Source of the DNA: Protula sp. h YS-2021 | Lineage: Eukaryota; Annelida; Polychaeta; Sabellida; Serpulidae | Direction: 5' to 3' | Assembly: GCA_949752745.1 (NCBI GenBank) | Contig: OX457028.1 | Location: 2,354,420-2,418,419, forward strand | Length of the DNA stretch: 64,000 nt | Part shown: positions 46,550 to 57,964 of the stretch, piece after piece | Numbering within the stretch: position 1 is the first letter of the stretch | Layout: each line of letters starts with the position of its first letter | The notes under the pieces: generated by a model | What the model was told of the DNA's origin: nothing | Databases searched by the model: none | Seen by the model: only the letters and a program-made list of their open reading frames with translations | Position numbers and translations under genes: made by a program

Positions 46550-47225
46550 GAATGATATCAATTTCAATTTTCTGAGCAAGAGTAGGACCTACATTTACAA
46601 AAAAGTTATTACATCCGTTACAATATGCTTTTTGCCACTGACTTTACCACCTTTTGAATTATAAAATGAGACAGGAAAGTTAGTAGTTTGTTGTTCACGC
46701 TTTAAGATCGAATTTAAAATTTTCCAAGTGCCTTTAACATCGCCATATTGTGTTTCCAATAATTTAGTATGATATTTCTTTTACAATGTCTTAGGATAGA
46801 ATTTAACTCAACTGTGTACTATTTAAACTTATTTTCGTTCTTTATGATCCTTATGTTTCTACATCTAATAAATTCTTTGTGTAATTTACCTTTTAATGGC
46901 AAACATTTATCAAGACAAATTCATCCATGGCTTATGTGTACGTTTTACATTTTTGCTTACAAATTTCCATGGACAGTTTTTATCATACTGTATTTTAAAT
47001 TTATCAACAAACATAGCATAAGCTTTATTTATATTAGAGTTGGCTAATACATTTTCCAAATTACATGATTCCTAATTCTTTTTTAAATGCTATTACTGCC
47101 TCATCACTTATATTTCTTAGCTTTGTTTGCCATACAGTAAAAATTCACAGATGAACACTCACATCACTTATTAAAACCCCATTTAAATAATCATTACAAA
47201 AAGTGTTAGTAAAGATATTGTCAAT
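46550..47225 (-). pseudogene. Decayed LINE fragment (right)
   Basis: Mirror of 7920-8600: the minus strand holds the linker segment between endonuclease and RT, with frame breaks. The RT is missing, as on the left. Confidence 0.65.
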
Positions 47226-47269
47226 TAATAAGAAAGAGAAAAAGGTATTATACACAATAGGCCGAACAG

Positions 47270-47420
47270 CCGTGGGGGATGGTTCTTGAACATATTTTTA
47301 AAAGTGGTGCCTCTCTTTTATGAGTACTATTTTGCGAGGAATGCCCAGTCGATCTGCGGAGTAAAAAGGTGTTACACACAACGTGCCGAACCGCCGTAGA
47401 GGTTGGTTGTTGGACTATGT
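47270..47420 (-). mobile_element. Fragment of long-TIR MITE family (right)
   Basis: Mirror of 7700-7890 with CCTCTCTTTTATGAGTACT and AGGTTGGTTGTTGGAC, which match the terminal repeats of the complete element at 25010-25735. Confidence 0.6.
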
Positions 47421-47572
47421 TCTACAGTTTTGATAGTCAGATGATAAAATGTCAAATAAGTAATCTATTTTCAAACATCTGTTCCTTTTATTAGCCAAAT
47501 ATTTTTTCACCTAGGAGCAGATATCAGTTGGGGTACAAAGGGAGGGGGCGGGGTTCAACTTGAGCCAGAGTG

Positions 47573-47622
47573 GAAGTAGGGCATGCATGCGCTCTTAAGT
47601 CAGCGCATGCATGCCCTACTTC
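47573..47622. repeat. Perfect 21-bp stem hairpin (right)
   Basis: The same stem as at 7502-7551 with the loop CTTAAGTC. Identical stems in both arms while flanks differ. Confidence 0.8.
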
Positions 47623-48184
47623 TATTTTATTCGGATTTAGGGGGGTGCAACCCCTGAACCCCTCTTGTATCCGCCGCTAGATATTGAAAGGAAAAAATCG
47701 TTCGAAATCTGAAATTGTTACCCACAACCACTGTGAAGAGTTATATTTACGACCCTCGACAGTTTGTCCACACACCGTGACTGTCCCACAATGCATTGCA
47801 ACAGAAGGAGCGAGATGGAAATTTTTTAAACTTTTTTATATGACAGAAATCACAAAAGGTGAGCATAATTTATATTATGTTGCTGTTATTTCTGCTTGAA
47901 AAAAGTTCAAAATAGTTCAGAATGAGCAACACAAGGTTTGAAACTGAAATGAGCGATAATACGGTCTGTAGTGACGAACCTTCTGGGACTGTGGTCCTTG
48001 TGGACCCATTCTATAAAGTAGGCCTCGGTATTCAAAATCTCTTGCAAACGGGGGTCTGTTACAAATGTTTGACATTATGTGTGTAGTGTACGTTTGAGAA
48101 CACATAAAATTGCTCATATACTCTTAAGTTAGTCCCTAGCTCCGAGTTAGCTCCAAGAAGCGGTGCGCTAAAAAGTTTCCAGGC

Positions 48185-49640
48185 ACCGCTTCAAAGCCTC
48201 GCTATATAACGATAAGCAAGTCAACTGCGCTCGCTTTGAGGCACCCCTGCGGCTACTTTGTGCGAGATTCAACGACCCATAGGTTTTTATTGGCATTTGC
48301 TAAAGGCCCTCAAAGTACAACGGTAATCATAGACAACTTCTTTACGCTTTCTTTAAAAGAAAATAATGCGGAAATAACCCAAAATCTCCCGCAATAAATG
48401 ACATTTGTTAATATACAGGGAGCATACTTTATTACGTGAAAGAGTAACAATAATTTTTTGCAATTATCCACCAAAAAAACTTTTAAATTGATATTTCAAA
48501 AGAACGTAAACATAAAAAGTCAAACATGGCGGGTGTACCAAATAAATTTATACGTAATTCTGCGTCTATCAACTATTTAATATGTATTCTCCAAATAAAC
48601 TATAACCCCTTTATTTCAATTTTCGGTCCCTTGACTGTAGTCACTTGACATTTAAAGGCCAGAATGTAAACAAACATTTGACAGGTGGATGCGGAAGCTA
48701 TTTTTTCTGCACTTTAATGAACAAATAAAAGATATACAGCTCACTAAAAACCGTGCCTGTTTTACAAAAAGCGCGTATTGAGCATGAACTTTCTGTAAAT
48801 GTTTGAATAATACGGACTGGTATGCAGGATTCTTGCCTCAGAACATGTGAAGTTGAGCCCTATTAGTGGAACAATGGAAGGCTTCGTAGCTCTGACAGAG
48901 AGATATACGATGTTATACAAGTTAGAGCTACTCGGAGCTAGCTCCGAGTCAGCACTGACTTGTATATCTCTCTGCCAGAGCTACGAAGCCTTACATTGTT
49001 ACGCTAATAGGGATCAGCTTTGAATGTTCTGAGGCACGAATCCTACATACCAGTCCCAATAATTCAAACATTTACTGAAAGTTCATGCATAAAATAGCCT
49101 TTTTACAAACAGGCACAATTTTTAGTGAGCTGTATATTTTTTATTTGTTCATAAAAGTACAGAAAAATTAGCTTCCGCACCAACCTGTCAAATGTTTGCT
49201 TACATTCCGGCCTTTAAATGTCACATGGCCAAAAATTTAAATAAAGGGGTCATAGTTTATTTGTAAAATATATACTAAAATAGTTGATAAATGCAGAGCT
49301 AGGCATAAATTTATTTTGTAAACCCACAATATTTGACGTTATATTTTTTACGTTCTTTTTGAAATATCAGTTCGAAAGTTTTTTGGTGGATAATTGCAAA
49401 AAATATTGTTTCTCTTTCACGTAATAAAGTATGCTCCCTGTATACAAACAAATGTCAGTTATTGCGGGAGAATTGTAGTTATTTCCGTGTTATTTTCTTT
49501 TAAAGAAAGCGCAACACAGAAGTTGTATATGATTACCGTTGTACTTTGAGGGCCTTTAGCAAATGCCAAACTTGTGGGTCGTTGAATCTCGTACAGAGTA
49601 GCCACAGGGGTGCCTCAAAGCAAGCGCAGTCGACTTACTT
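48185..49640. mobile_element. 1.4-kb foldback element (right copy)
   Basis: Mirror of 5470-6912, centre CTCGGAGCTAGCTCCGAG at 48931-48948. Both halves are retained. No frame. The element is a palindrome inside an arm of the larger palindrome. Confidence 0.85.
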
Positions 49641-49798
49641 AATAAATAAATCTTAAATCCGTATTTGTAACGCGCTTGCAATAGCCAAAACCCTAAGCGA
49701 AACATTGAAATTTACATAAAAACTCCACATATCGCATTTGTAGTAAAATCCATAAATCTATACATGCTAAAGTGTATAGTAAAACTACTGCTTGACCA

Positions 49799-50050
49799 GA
49801 TATTCGAAATACAGCTGAAAATTATCTGACCAAGCATACTCTTTTTTAAAAAAGATATGTTTTTAACAGTCTCTTGAACACTAAAATGTCAGTTTCACGT
49901 CTAATAGATAAGAGCAATTGACTAGATATTCGAAATATAGCTGAAAATTATCTGGCCAAGCATACTCTTTTTTAAAAAAGATATGTTTTTAACAGTCTCT
50001 TGAACACTAAAATGTCAGTTTCACGTCTAATAGATAAGGACAATCTGTTC
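49799..50050. repeat. 126-bp tandem duplication (right only)
   Basis: GATATTCGAAATA recurs at 49799 and 49925, and the 126 bases between are repeated with only a few changes. The left arm has one copy of the shared part near 5270-5345. Confidence 0.85.
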
Positions 50051-50059
50051 CATATTCTC

Positions 50060-50930
50060 GAAGCCGCGTTTTTTTTTTCAAATGGCCCTGTCGCCATAGC
50101 GATTGTTAGAGCGGCTTTCTACTAAGGGGAACTGTTCTTTGGTCCGAAGTGGGCGACATGAGATAAATGGTCTCAGAATATCCTTGATATACGATGGGGC
50201 TTTGTCTTGAAGAGCTTGATGCGTAAGGAGAGCGACGTTGAAATCTATTCGTTGCTTAACTCTCAGCCAGTGTAATGCCATTAATTTTTGATTGGTTGTT
50301 TCTACGCGTGAAAGTTTAATTACACGAGTCGATTTGTCGAGGATTCGTTGGAGACGCTGTATTTGCTTTTTTGGGTAGACTTATCAGAAGACTGTTGCAT
50401 TAGTCTATCCTACTGATCAATGGATGAACTAAGATCTTTGTAGCATCCTCAGTGAGTCTTAGTTTTACATCACGAATCCACTTTAAGTAGTAATAACAGG
50501 CTCGTACAACTGAACTTACTGGGTATCCATAGTTAGGGCACAGTCTATGTGGACCCCCGAGGGCACGGGCCGTATTGGCCGTATCATGAACTCGGTTTCC
50601 TCTTTAACTTTTAACTTGTTCGAAGTCATCCAGCGGACAACATCGTTAAGAGTATCCTCAACCTGTTCTATTGTTCTATTGATCTACGGGATATTTCGGA
50701 TCAAAGTCTTTCTCTCTAGTCCGGAGTCATCAGCGTAGAAATGATATGAGAGCTGATGTGATTGAATGAGGGAGCCAAGGGGCTTAGTGTGTACTGTGAG
50801 TAACCGTGTGGGCCGATTTTAGATCCCTCGGAAAGAGCGCAGTCTAATTTGATACTATCAAACCGGGCATCGCTAATCTTCATGCTTGCACCCCGATTTC
50901 GCAGACAGGACTCCATCCATACCTTTGCGT
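50060..50930 (-). pseudogene. Decayed LINE RT C-terminal half (right copy)
   Basis: Mirror of 4340-5335. The segment at 50078-50281 is open and reads LHWLRVKQRIDFNVALL, so the stop seen in the left copy at this place is not shared. Other parts are broken, and the RT core is not recoverable by eye. L2/CR1-type by its C-terminal motif. Confidence 0.75.
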
Positions 50931-51546
50931 TATCGTTAAGACTTGTGTGTTATACAGCGAGTCTGTGAAGTGATGCGTGGAAACTTTGTAGCGTGCCGCT
51001 TCTTGGAGCTAAGTCCATCACCATCACCACCCTTCTACTCTGTTGAGGTGGGAGTTGCACCAGAATATCACTTTTGATTGACTCATGTACATAACCTTGT
51101 AAAAACCATCAATAAAAGCGTGTTTTAAGGTCAAGTGTGTTCTCTTTCTATCGTGATTATTTAAATAAAAAAAAATCGATTTAAATAAAACAAAAATAAA
51201 TAAAAAAGCATGATTTAAAAAAAAAATCATGATTTTTACCAGCCCTGGACTCAACAGAAACTACTCGTAAGCGTGATCACACTGGGTGTTTCGAATAAAA
51301 TGCGCAAGAATGTTGAATTTCGAATGCAAGGGAACGGGGTAAAAATGAAAGAAATAGTAGAAGAAATATAGGAAAAAAAACAGCCCATACTCGAAACATA
51401 AAAGAAATTGAAACTGAAGACTATTTGTTAAAACTTTTAATAAATATTTAATATGGCGTACGGTTTGTTGAAAACACGATTGCACTTTGGTACAAGAGAA
51501 ATATGACATTTATGTGAAATTTCTCTATCATTGCTTTCGATAGTTT

Positions 51547-52782
51547 CAGGGTTGGCAGGTTTCTCCCATTAGGGTTTTTACCCTGGGTTAAAACCAGGTT
51601 TTTACCCCAGGGGAGAAATACGTTTCTCCCACAATTTCTGCCGTAGTTCCTCCCCTCTTTTTATTTATTTATTTTTTTGTCTTGCTTAACATACACGTGA
51701 GAATAGACGTAAGAATAAGTAAGTTCATACATTCGAAAGTGCGAAACCGATTAGGCAATGATAAAGCCGCCAAGCTAGTTAACACTTGACAAGCCTTTGG
51801 CTTGCAAGAGTTATATGAATTTGTGCGAGCAGCCGTGACACTTTTTTCCGATTTTTTGTGTCTTCTTCTTCTCTGACACTATGAGCCGTAGGACCATGAA
51901 ACTTGGGTCTTATGAAGAGCTTGAACTGAAAGTGTGCCTGTCACTTTTTATTTTCGTCTTTGATTTCGTTTTCTTTGTTAAAACGCCATGTGAAAAGAGT
52001 GTTTGCAAGTAAATGCAGTGCATTTAACGTACATCACAGAACACAGTTGCTGAGCTCTGTGCGAACTCTCACTGCGTAAATAGATAACACGGCGTATGCC
52101 TGCTCAGTCAATAAAACCTTAAGCCAACAAAAACCAAACACTACTGGGCTTATAAGACGTATTCAAGCTGTGTTGTTTGCAATATATTATTCAAGAAATA
52201 ACCCATTGAAGGGAGTATTTTTGAATTTAATTTTTGTCAAGTATTTAACATTTCGCTAGCGAAATAAGGTTCTAGTTTTCTGCTATGATGCTATGCTTCG
52301 ATGATCAAATGAGATTGATTACTAAGTGCAACTTAAATGATTGATTCGACTACTTCACTGTTCCGCCTTCAGGCAGACTGGTCTATGCATCAACAGTTTA
52401 AAGAAAGTTTTGAAATATTATATGGATTTTGGTTAAAATGCATAGTGTGGATTTTTACGAAAAACTTTTTTCTGGTAGAGTCAGCTTTGAGAATCGAATG
52501 AGCGAGTGAAATATATGACAAATTGGATTAAATGATTGACATTTCTCATGAATCAATGTGTGTTTGTGTAATGAACAGTTTAAGAAAAATCGGAAGTGTT
52601 AAAATAGCAAATAATTTGGAATAAAATGCAAAATAAAGGTTGAAATATGTTTTATGCCCGACGTTTCTCCCCTGTTTCTCCCCCATTTATCCCCGGGAGA
52701 GAACCTAAATCCCGGGTTTTTCCCCTATTTCTCCCATGGGGAGGGGAGAAATACCTTTATCCCTGGGAGAAACCCAACCCTG
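51547..52782. mobile_element. hAT-like non-autonomous element (right only)
   Basis: Begins CAGGGTTGGCAGGTTTCTCC and ends, inverted, CAGGGTTGGGTTTCTCCC. It is flanked by GATAGTTT (51539-51546) and GTTAGTTT (52783-52790), an 8-bp duplication with one mismatch. CAGGG-type ends and 8-bp duplications are the hAT hallmark. The left arm has a single GTTAGTTT at the corresponding point near 3955. Subterminal TTTCTCCC repeats fill both ends. No transposase frame is present. A TTAA MITE is nested inside. Confidence 0.8.
51779..52248. mobile_element. TTAA MITE nested in the hAT-like element
   Basis: TTAA at 51779-51782 and 52245-52248, ends CACTTGACAAGCC and TTTTTGTCAAGT. Diverged relative of 8981-9442. 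It was carried along with, or inserted into, the hAT-like element. Confidence 0.7.
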
Positions 52783-52799
52783 GTTAGTTTGTGTTTGAA

Positions 52800-53520
52800 A
52801 CGCAGAATTGTTTTCGCATTTTATTCGAAATGCCCAAAGTGTGATTTGGCTTCTACAGTCCTACTTTAAGGCACGTCTATGGGTACTTTGCGCGGGATTC
52901 AACTAAAGTGGTTATTGATTATCTGTAAAATATATACTCAGATAATTGATCAATTAATTTGTTTACCCACATTATTTATCTTTTATTTTTTCCCCCATGC
53001 TTTCTGAAATATCAATTCAAAAAGTTTTTTTTTGTCGGAAAATGTATATTGCCACCTTTTCACATAATAAACCATGCCCCCTGTATGTAAACAAATTTCA
53101 GTTATTACGGGAGAATTGTGGGTATTTCCGTATTCTTTTCTTTTAAAGAAAGCGCAACACAAAAATTGTATTTTATTGCCGTTGTACTTTGACGGCCTTT
53201 GTCAAATGCAAATGCAAAGTAAATAAAAAAAAATCAAAGTGGGTCGTTGAATTTCACACTTGCCTATAGTTATAAAGCGAGGAATTGAAGCGCTCCGCTG
53301 AATCCCAGTAGCGATTCACTTCTTGGAGGTAGCTCCGAGTCAGCCTTTCCGTGCGCTACTCCGTATATCAGAGCTACGAGGCCTTCTCATGTCTAGCTAA
53401 AAGAGGTCAACTTTAGAAGTTCTGAGGCTCGAACCCTGCATACTATCCTCTATTATGCAAACATATACTCAAAGTTCATAAAATTCATGTGTTCATTTAA
53501 TATTTCTTTTGCCTATAAGT
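52800..53520. repeat. Third foldback-family copy (half)
   Basis: Shares TTTCCGTATTCTTTTCTTTT, TGGGTCGTTGAAT and AGAGCTACGAGGCCTTC with the 1.4-kb foldbacks, but more diverged and with only one half recognised. The DIRS in the left arm sits in the matching copy near 3789. Confidence 0.6.
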
Positions 53521-55110
53521 TACAGTTTTCACAATTGTACTCCGAGTATTTCAATGACAAATTTTAGTACCCCTGCCCTTCATTTAGTTTAATATCTAGA
53601 TAACAAATACGTCCATAATCAAGATACGCCCATTTGAAATTTTCAAATTTTGAACTGGACCGGATTTTCGGTGTAAACCAAACTTGTAAATATTGAAAGA
53701 AACAGGAACCTGTTTCGCAAAGGTGAAATTTTATACACTTGATCAAAAATAATATTTTAAAAATAAATTAATCCCTTCGAGTGAAATTATTTTAAAAACG
53801 TTTCGGCCTAATTTTGGTTTGTTTTTTCCTTTACAAGATAATGTCTTTTTTCGGATTCCGAAACCTTTCTAAAAAGCTCTTTCATCGGTTACAAACCTTT
53901 CTAGAAGAAATACATAGCTTTGCTACCTACTCTCTGAAACCGTTCAAACGGCATCTGTCCCATCCCCCCTTCCCCGTCCCCCCCCCCCCCCCCCCCTCCG
54001 CGATCCTCACCAGGAATAGTGCGTAGCTGAAGCTGGTAATCTATACGAACATTCAGTGTATTTGAAATGGCCAGATAAGATTTTTGCATCCACACGTCGT
54101 TCTTATAAATCCGAAACAAACATTTCAATATACGCAACGTATTTTTTTGCATATGCAAATAAAGCACCCAGCATTTATCCAATGCGCAGTGTGGGCTGGT
54201 GGCAGATGCAAGAGGCTTGTGCAAGTGTTGCTGCAGCCCTTATGCGTTGTATTTCTTGATAAAAAAAAAATAATTTTTTTTTTTTTTTTGCTTCGTGTTT
54301 TGATTTATAAACATGAAAAATAAAGCCGAAAACAAAAATCAAGACGCAGAACGTGAAATAAAGTTGTGCATATGGTTGGAATCTGGGAGTGCTTGGGCCT
54401 GCGTAGTTAGAAGAATAGGCAGAACAAAATGTACGGACCCAAAAAGGAGAAAAAGAAAGGATCCGAAGTGTTGGCCATGTACAACTTCAATGTACTTTTT
54501 GCAAGTCTTCGACACACCGAGTGTTAATAATAATTATTTTAACATCATTTACTAATCCATCAAAAACAGCACTTTTAACCATAACAAAATATTTTGCTTG
54601 ATTAATTTATCCCGAGAAAGGACCATTTTGGTCCTTCTTTTGCTTGTTTTTTGTTTTTCGTTATTATTTTTGTTTTTTTGTAGTAAAAAAATTGAGGATC
54701 TCCCAAAGCCCGATTATATGGCCATTTTTTTGCATCTTGCGAGTGTCCAGTGATTAGGGTGATAAAAAGAAATGTTATTTTTATTGCCTGGTATGGTAAT
54801 AAAATACATTGTTCGAATGTGATTAAATCCTCCCCCCCCCCCCCTCCTCCCTCCTCCCCCTCCCAACCCGATTGTAGTAAAATTGTAGTGAACTGCCTTT
54901 TCGATTGAATAAACCCATATTTCTCACACAACGTGATTCCTATGTGGTGGTACGTGAGTGTCTCAATCGGTTAGAAGTGGGTGACGTGTGAAAAATCGAT
55001 TCGTGCATTGAAGCAAGTGAAGCTATTTTCTCTTTGAAAAGATTAATTTCTCACCTAAAAAAAAAAAAAATACGGAAGTCAAAAGATTGTTGGGAGAAGC
55101 AGCAACTATT
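53521..55110. other. No confirmed gene; homopolymer islands
   Basis: Contains poly-C at 53978-53997, poly-A/T near 54262-54290, poly-C near 54830-54850 and poly-A at 55058-55071. The 80-codon frame at 54313-54555 is Lys/Arg-rich with no domain I recognise. Confidence 0.4.
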
Positions 55111-55114
55111 TTCA

Positions 55115-55272
55115 TCCGGATCCGCTAGTGACTCCCAATCCGGATCCGCTAGTGACTCCCAATACGGATCGGCTAGTGACTCCCAATCCGGATCCGCTAG
55201 TGACTCCCAGTCCGGATCCGTTAGTGACTCCCAATCCGGATCCGCTAGTGACTCCCAATCCGGATCCGCTGG
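55115..55272. repeat. 24-bp tandem repeat just 5' of SAP exon
   Basis: Six complete 24-bp units and part of a seventh, built on TCCGGATCCGCTAGTGACTC. Variation is limited to single bases. Unit length divisible by three leaves all frames open, which explains long frames on both strands here. It ends 21 bases before the ATG of the SAP exon, so it may lie in the 5' UTR or promoter. Confidence 0.9.
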
Positions 55273-55293
55273 CTTATCATTGCAGGCAGCGGC

Positions 55294-55459
55294 ATGGACC
55301 CCAATGACAACGATGTGAAGCGGTGGTCGCGGATGACGGTGGCACAGCTGCGGAACGCCATGGTGGTGCTGGAGCTGCCGGCAGCTGCAGCTGGTAGCTC
55401 CAAGGCGGAGCTCGTCAAGCGGCTGGTCGAATTTGAGCGCAACATGGTGGGCACCACAG
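55294..55459 (+). CDS. SAP-domain protein, exon 1
   Basis: ATG in a strong context (GCGGCATGG) followed by 55 codons and a splice donor CACAG|GTAAGC. Residues 12-48 (WSRMTVAQLRNAMVVLELPA and the following AAGSSKAELVKRLVEF) fit the SAP motif, a two-helix unit that binds AT-rich DNA or serves chromatin proteins. The exon ends in phase 1. The exon is GC-rich in an AT-rich setting and continues in frame into 57772-57818. Alternatively it is internal, with acceptor TTATCATTGCAG just upstream. SAP domains also occur at the N-terminus of some retroelement Gag-like proteins, so a domesticated or element origin is possible. Later exons were not found. Confidence 0.65.
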
Positions 55460-55618
55460 GTAAGCAGAATTAACACTGGATTATCAGGCCTTCCAGCGGA
55501 ACCTATTAAACCTTTTTTTTTTTCAAAATGGACCTACTTTTTGAGAAAATGCCCTATTAAACATAGTAAAACCTATTTTTTTCAAACTTCTAATTATTAT
55601 TTTTTTGCCTTTTTTTAT

Positions 55619-56570
55619 CCCCGCCCGCCTAGCCGGGGACGGAGGATATAGAAACGCCTCGTGTCCGTCCGTCCATCTGTCCATCCGCAATCCTCTTTGT
55701 CCAGGCTGTATCTTTGTTACTGTTCCTCAGAGATTAATAAAACCCTATAGCAGGAAAGTATATAACGTGTAGTTGTGCAACGTCGGGTTATTTTTCGATT
55801 TTTTCAAAACATGTAACTTTGGCGATTGTTTTTTAAAAATTTGGACTTTGTCGTTTTTTAGAACCAGTTTGTCCAGGCTGTTTCTTTGTTACTATTCATC
55901 GTAGACCAATAAAGCCCTACAGGTAGAAAGTATATAAAGTGTGGTTGTGCAAAGTCAGGTTATTTTTCGATTTCTTCAAAAAATGTAATTTTGGAGATTT
56001 TTCACATTTTAGACTTTGTTGTATTTCAGACAAGTTTATCGAGGCTGTATCTTTGTTACTATTTATCGTAGAAAAATAAAATCCTACAGGTAGAAAGTAT
56101 ATAAAGTGTGGTTGTGCAAAGTCAGGTTATTTTTCGATTTCTTCAAAAAATGTAATTTTGGAGATTTTTCACATTTTAGACTTTGTTGTATTTCAGACAA
56201 GTTTATCGAGGCTGTATCTTTGTTACTATTTATCGTAGAAAAATAAAATCCTACAGGTAGAAAGTATATAATCTGTAGTTCTGCAACGTCAAGTTATTTT
56301 TCGATTTCTTCAAAAAATGTAATTTTGGCGATTTTTCACAATTTGGACTTTGTTGATTTTCAGACAAATCTGTCCAGGCTGCATCTTTGTTGCTATTAAC
56401 CGTAGACCAATAAAACTTTACAGCTGGAGAATATATAAATTGTAGTTGTGCAGCGTCAAGATAGTTTTCGATTTCTTCAAAACATGTAATTTTGGCGATT
56501 TTTTGACAATTTAGACTTTGTCGTAGAGGAGCGCGGCGAAGGATGTGCAATCTACGATTGTCTTGTTTTC
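55619..56570 (+). mobile_element. Pearl-like element 1, in the SAP intron
   Basis: Begins with a hairpin (CCCCG...CGGGG at about 55619-55640), then a GTCC microsatellite (GTCCGTCCGTCC near 55670), then about five tandem units of 166-170 bp marked by AGGCTGTATCTTTGTTACT at about 55703, 55874, 56042, 56210 and 56376. Bivalve pearl elements and related Helentron-associated elements have this layout. Two of the units (near 55930-56270) are almost identical, pointing to recent unit duplication. No coding capacity. Confidence 0.7.
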
Positions 56571-56604
56571 TTAATGTTATCCATATTTTTCACAAAATGT
56601 TACC

Positions 56605-56640
<36 letters not shown>

Positions 56641-57765
56641 ACATTTTTAGAATATCTCTATTGTTTAAATTGATATATGTATTGTATATGAATTATAACT
56701 GTTAAATTGAAAAACTTATTAAAGTATAATTTCAAACCCTTAAACCTATTAAATTATTTTAGAATGTCAGTAAAATATTACTTTTCGGACACTTCAACAA
56801 CGTATTAAAATCTGTTTTTTTTTTTGCTCCGAAAAACCTATAAAAACCTATTTTTTTAATTAAGGATCTATTAAAATAACCTATTTTTTTTCATAGGAGG
56901 GCTGGAAGGCCTGGATTATGTAAAATAAGAATCTGTCTAGAAAATAAGAATGCAGTGATTTTTTTTTTTTGTACTTGTTGAAGGCTGAAGGCAAAATAAG
57001 GCACTAGGGACAAAGTGAGCTGATTCCGGAATGCACTCATGGGGCTCATTCGAATTGAAATCTATAGCAGAATGGGGAAGAGGGAGAGTTTGACACCAAA
57101 TTTTAGGGGCACTTCTGCCTTGCGAAAATAGTCCAATCATAATTTTATTTTTGGCGTGAATGTGATTCCTTTAAACAGGAAATCCGTTGACGTTAAAGGG
57201 TATTGTTGTTTCCAGTTGCTTTGCATATCGTATGCAATTCGACTGAATATTTTTACCCCATGTAGTTTTATAAGAATTATAAAATAATTATATCATTATA
57301 TAATAATTTTAAGTTTTGTGTGTTTGCCTTAAAGGGGGATGGGCTGGGAGGGGGAGGGATGGTGGTGGTCGGGTTGGGGGGGGGGGGTGAAATAAATGGT
57401 GAGGTTTGGTCGTTCTGCAGGTAAGAATGTGGATGGGCAGGTAGATTTCTTAACCTGCCTGCCCCACCGAGCTGTTGTTCAAAAAGTCACTTAATCTTCT
57501 GTGTCATGAGTTGTCGTGAATCCATTTGTGTGTCGTGAATTCACTCGTGTCCTGGATATAGCGACAGCCGAAGTTATGGTTCGGGTGTTACATCCATGTT
57601 AAACCCCCCCCCCCACACCCACAAAAAGGGAAAAACCGTCAGCTTCCTTGTTACTCTCAGCATTTAATGTATCGAGAATTCTGAATAGCAGCTACATATT
57701 TTTCTTCAACTTAATTGCAATTAGAAAACATTCGTTTAATTGCAATTATTTTTTTTTCATCTGAC
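56571..57765. other. Intronic sequence, no gene
   Basis: Rest of the presumed SAP intron: poly-A of about 32 at 56606-56637, G-rich tract at 57376-57387, C-rich tract at 57606-57615, and a short inverted repeat GGGCAGGT...ACCTGCC near 57435-57465. Confidence 0.45.
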
Positions 57766-57771
57766 GTGAAG

Positions 57772-57818
57772 GATCGGTGGAGAAAGAGAACACAGCTGAA
57801 GAAGACGACGAAGTTCAG
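57772..57818 (+). CDS. SAP-domain protein, probable exon 2
   Basis: A T-rich tract and acceptor ...GACGTGAAG precede a 47-base exon that ends at a donor CAG|GTAAAG. Joined in phase 1 to the SAP exon it stays open and reads GSVEKENTAEEDDEVQ, an acidic segment, leaving phase 0. The intron (55460-57771) holds a pearl-like element. The next exon is not identified; a pearl-like element split by a MULE begins 70 bases on. Confidence 0.5.
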
Positions 57819-57964
57819 GTAAAGTCCAAAAGCTTTCTATCAAAATCATTGTCTGTTAATTGCAATTAAGGCTTGTAATTTATTTATTCCCCACAGGTAG
57901 AACCTGTGGGGAATATATGCGGTCGACCGCATGTCGGTCTGTCGGTCGGTGTGACCTCAAAGAG

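Larger units (their letters stand above)
35840..52955 (-). repeat. Right arm of giant inverted duplication
   Basis: Reverse-complement partner of 3790-24044. It begins at the first base after the assembly gap, so its inner end is set by the assembly rather than by a seen junction. Right-only material: a hAT-like element at 51547-52782, a MITE at 42893-43078, an extra 126-bp unit at 49799-50050 and a (TTA)n tract at 41461-41590. Past 52955 the partner would lie beyond the DIRS element, outside the window. The arm is shorter than the left one mainly because the left LINE is missing. Confidence 0.95.

Noticed and set aside
55115..55272. CRISPR-like regular 24-bp repeats
   Set aside because: There are no spacers: units are contiguous. 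The setting is an animal genome and the array is a simple minisatellite.
56606..56637. Poly-A run as a processed-gene tail
   Set aside because: No coding remnant or polyadenylation signal precedes it; it is one of many homopolymers in the window.
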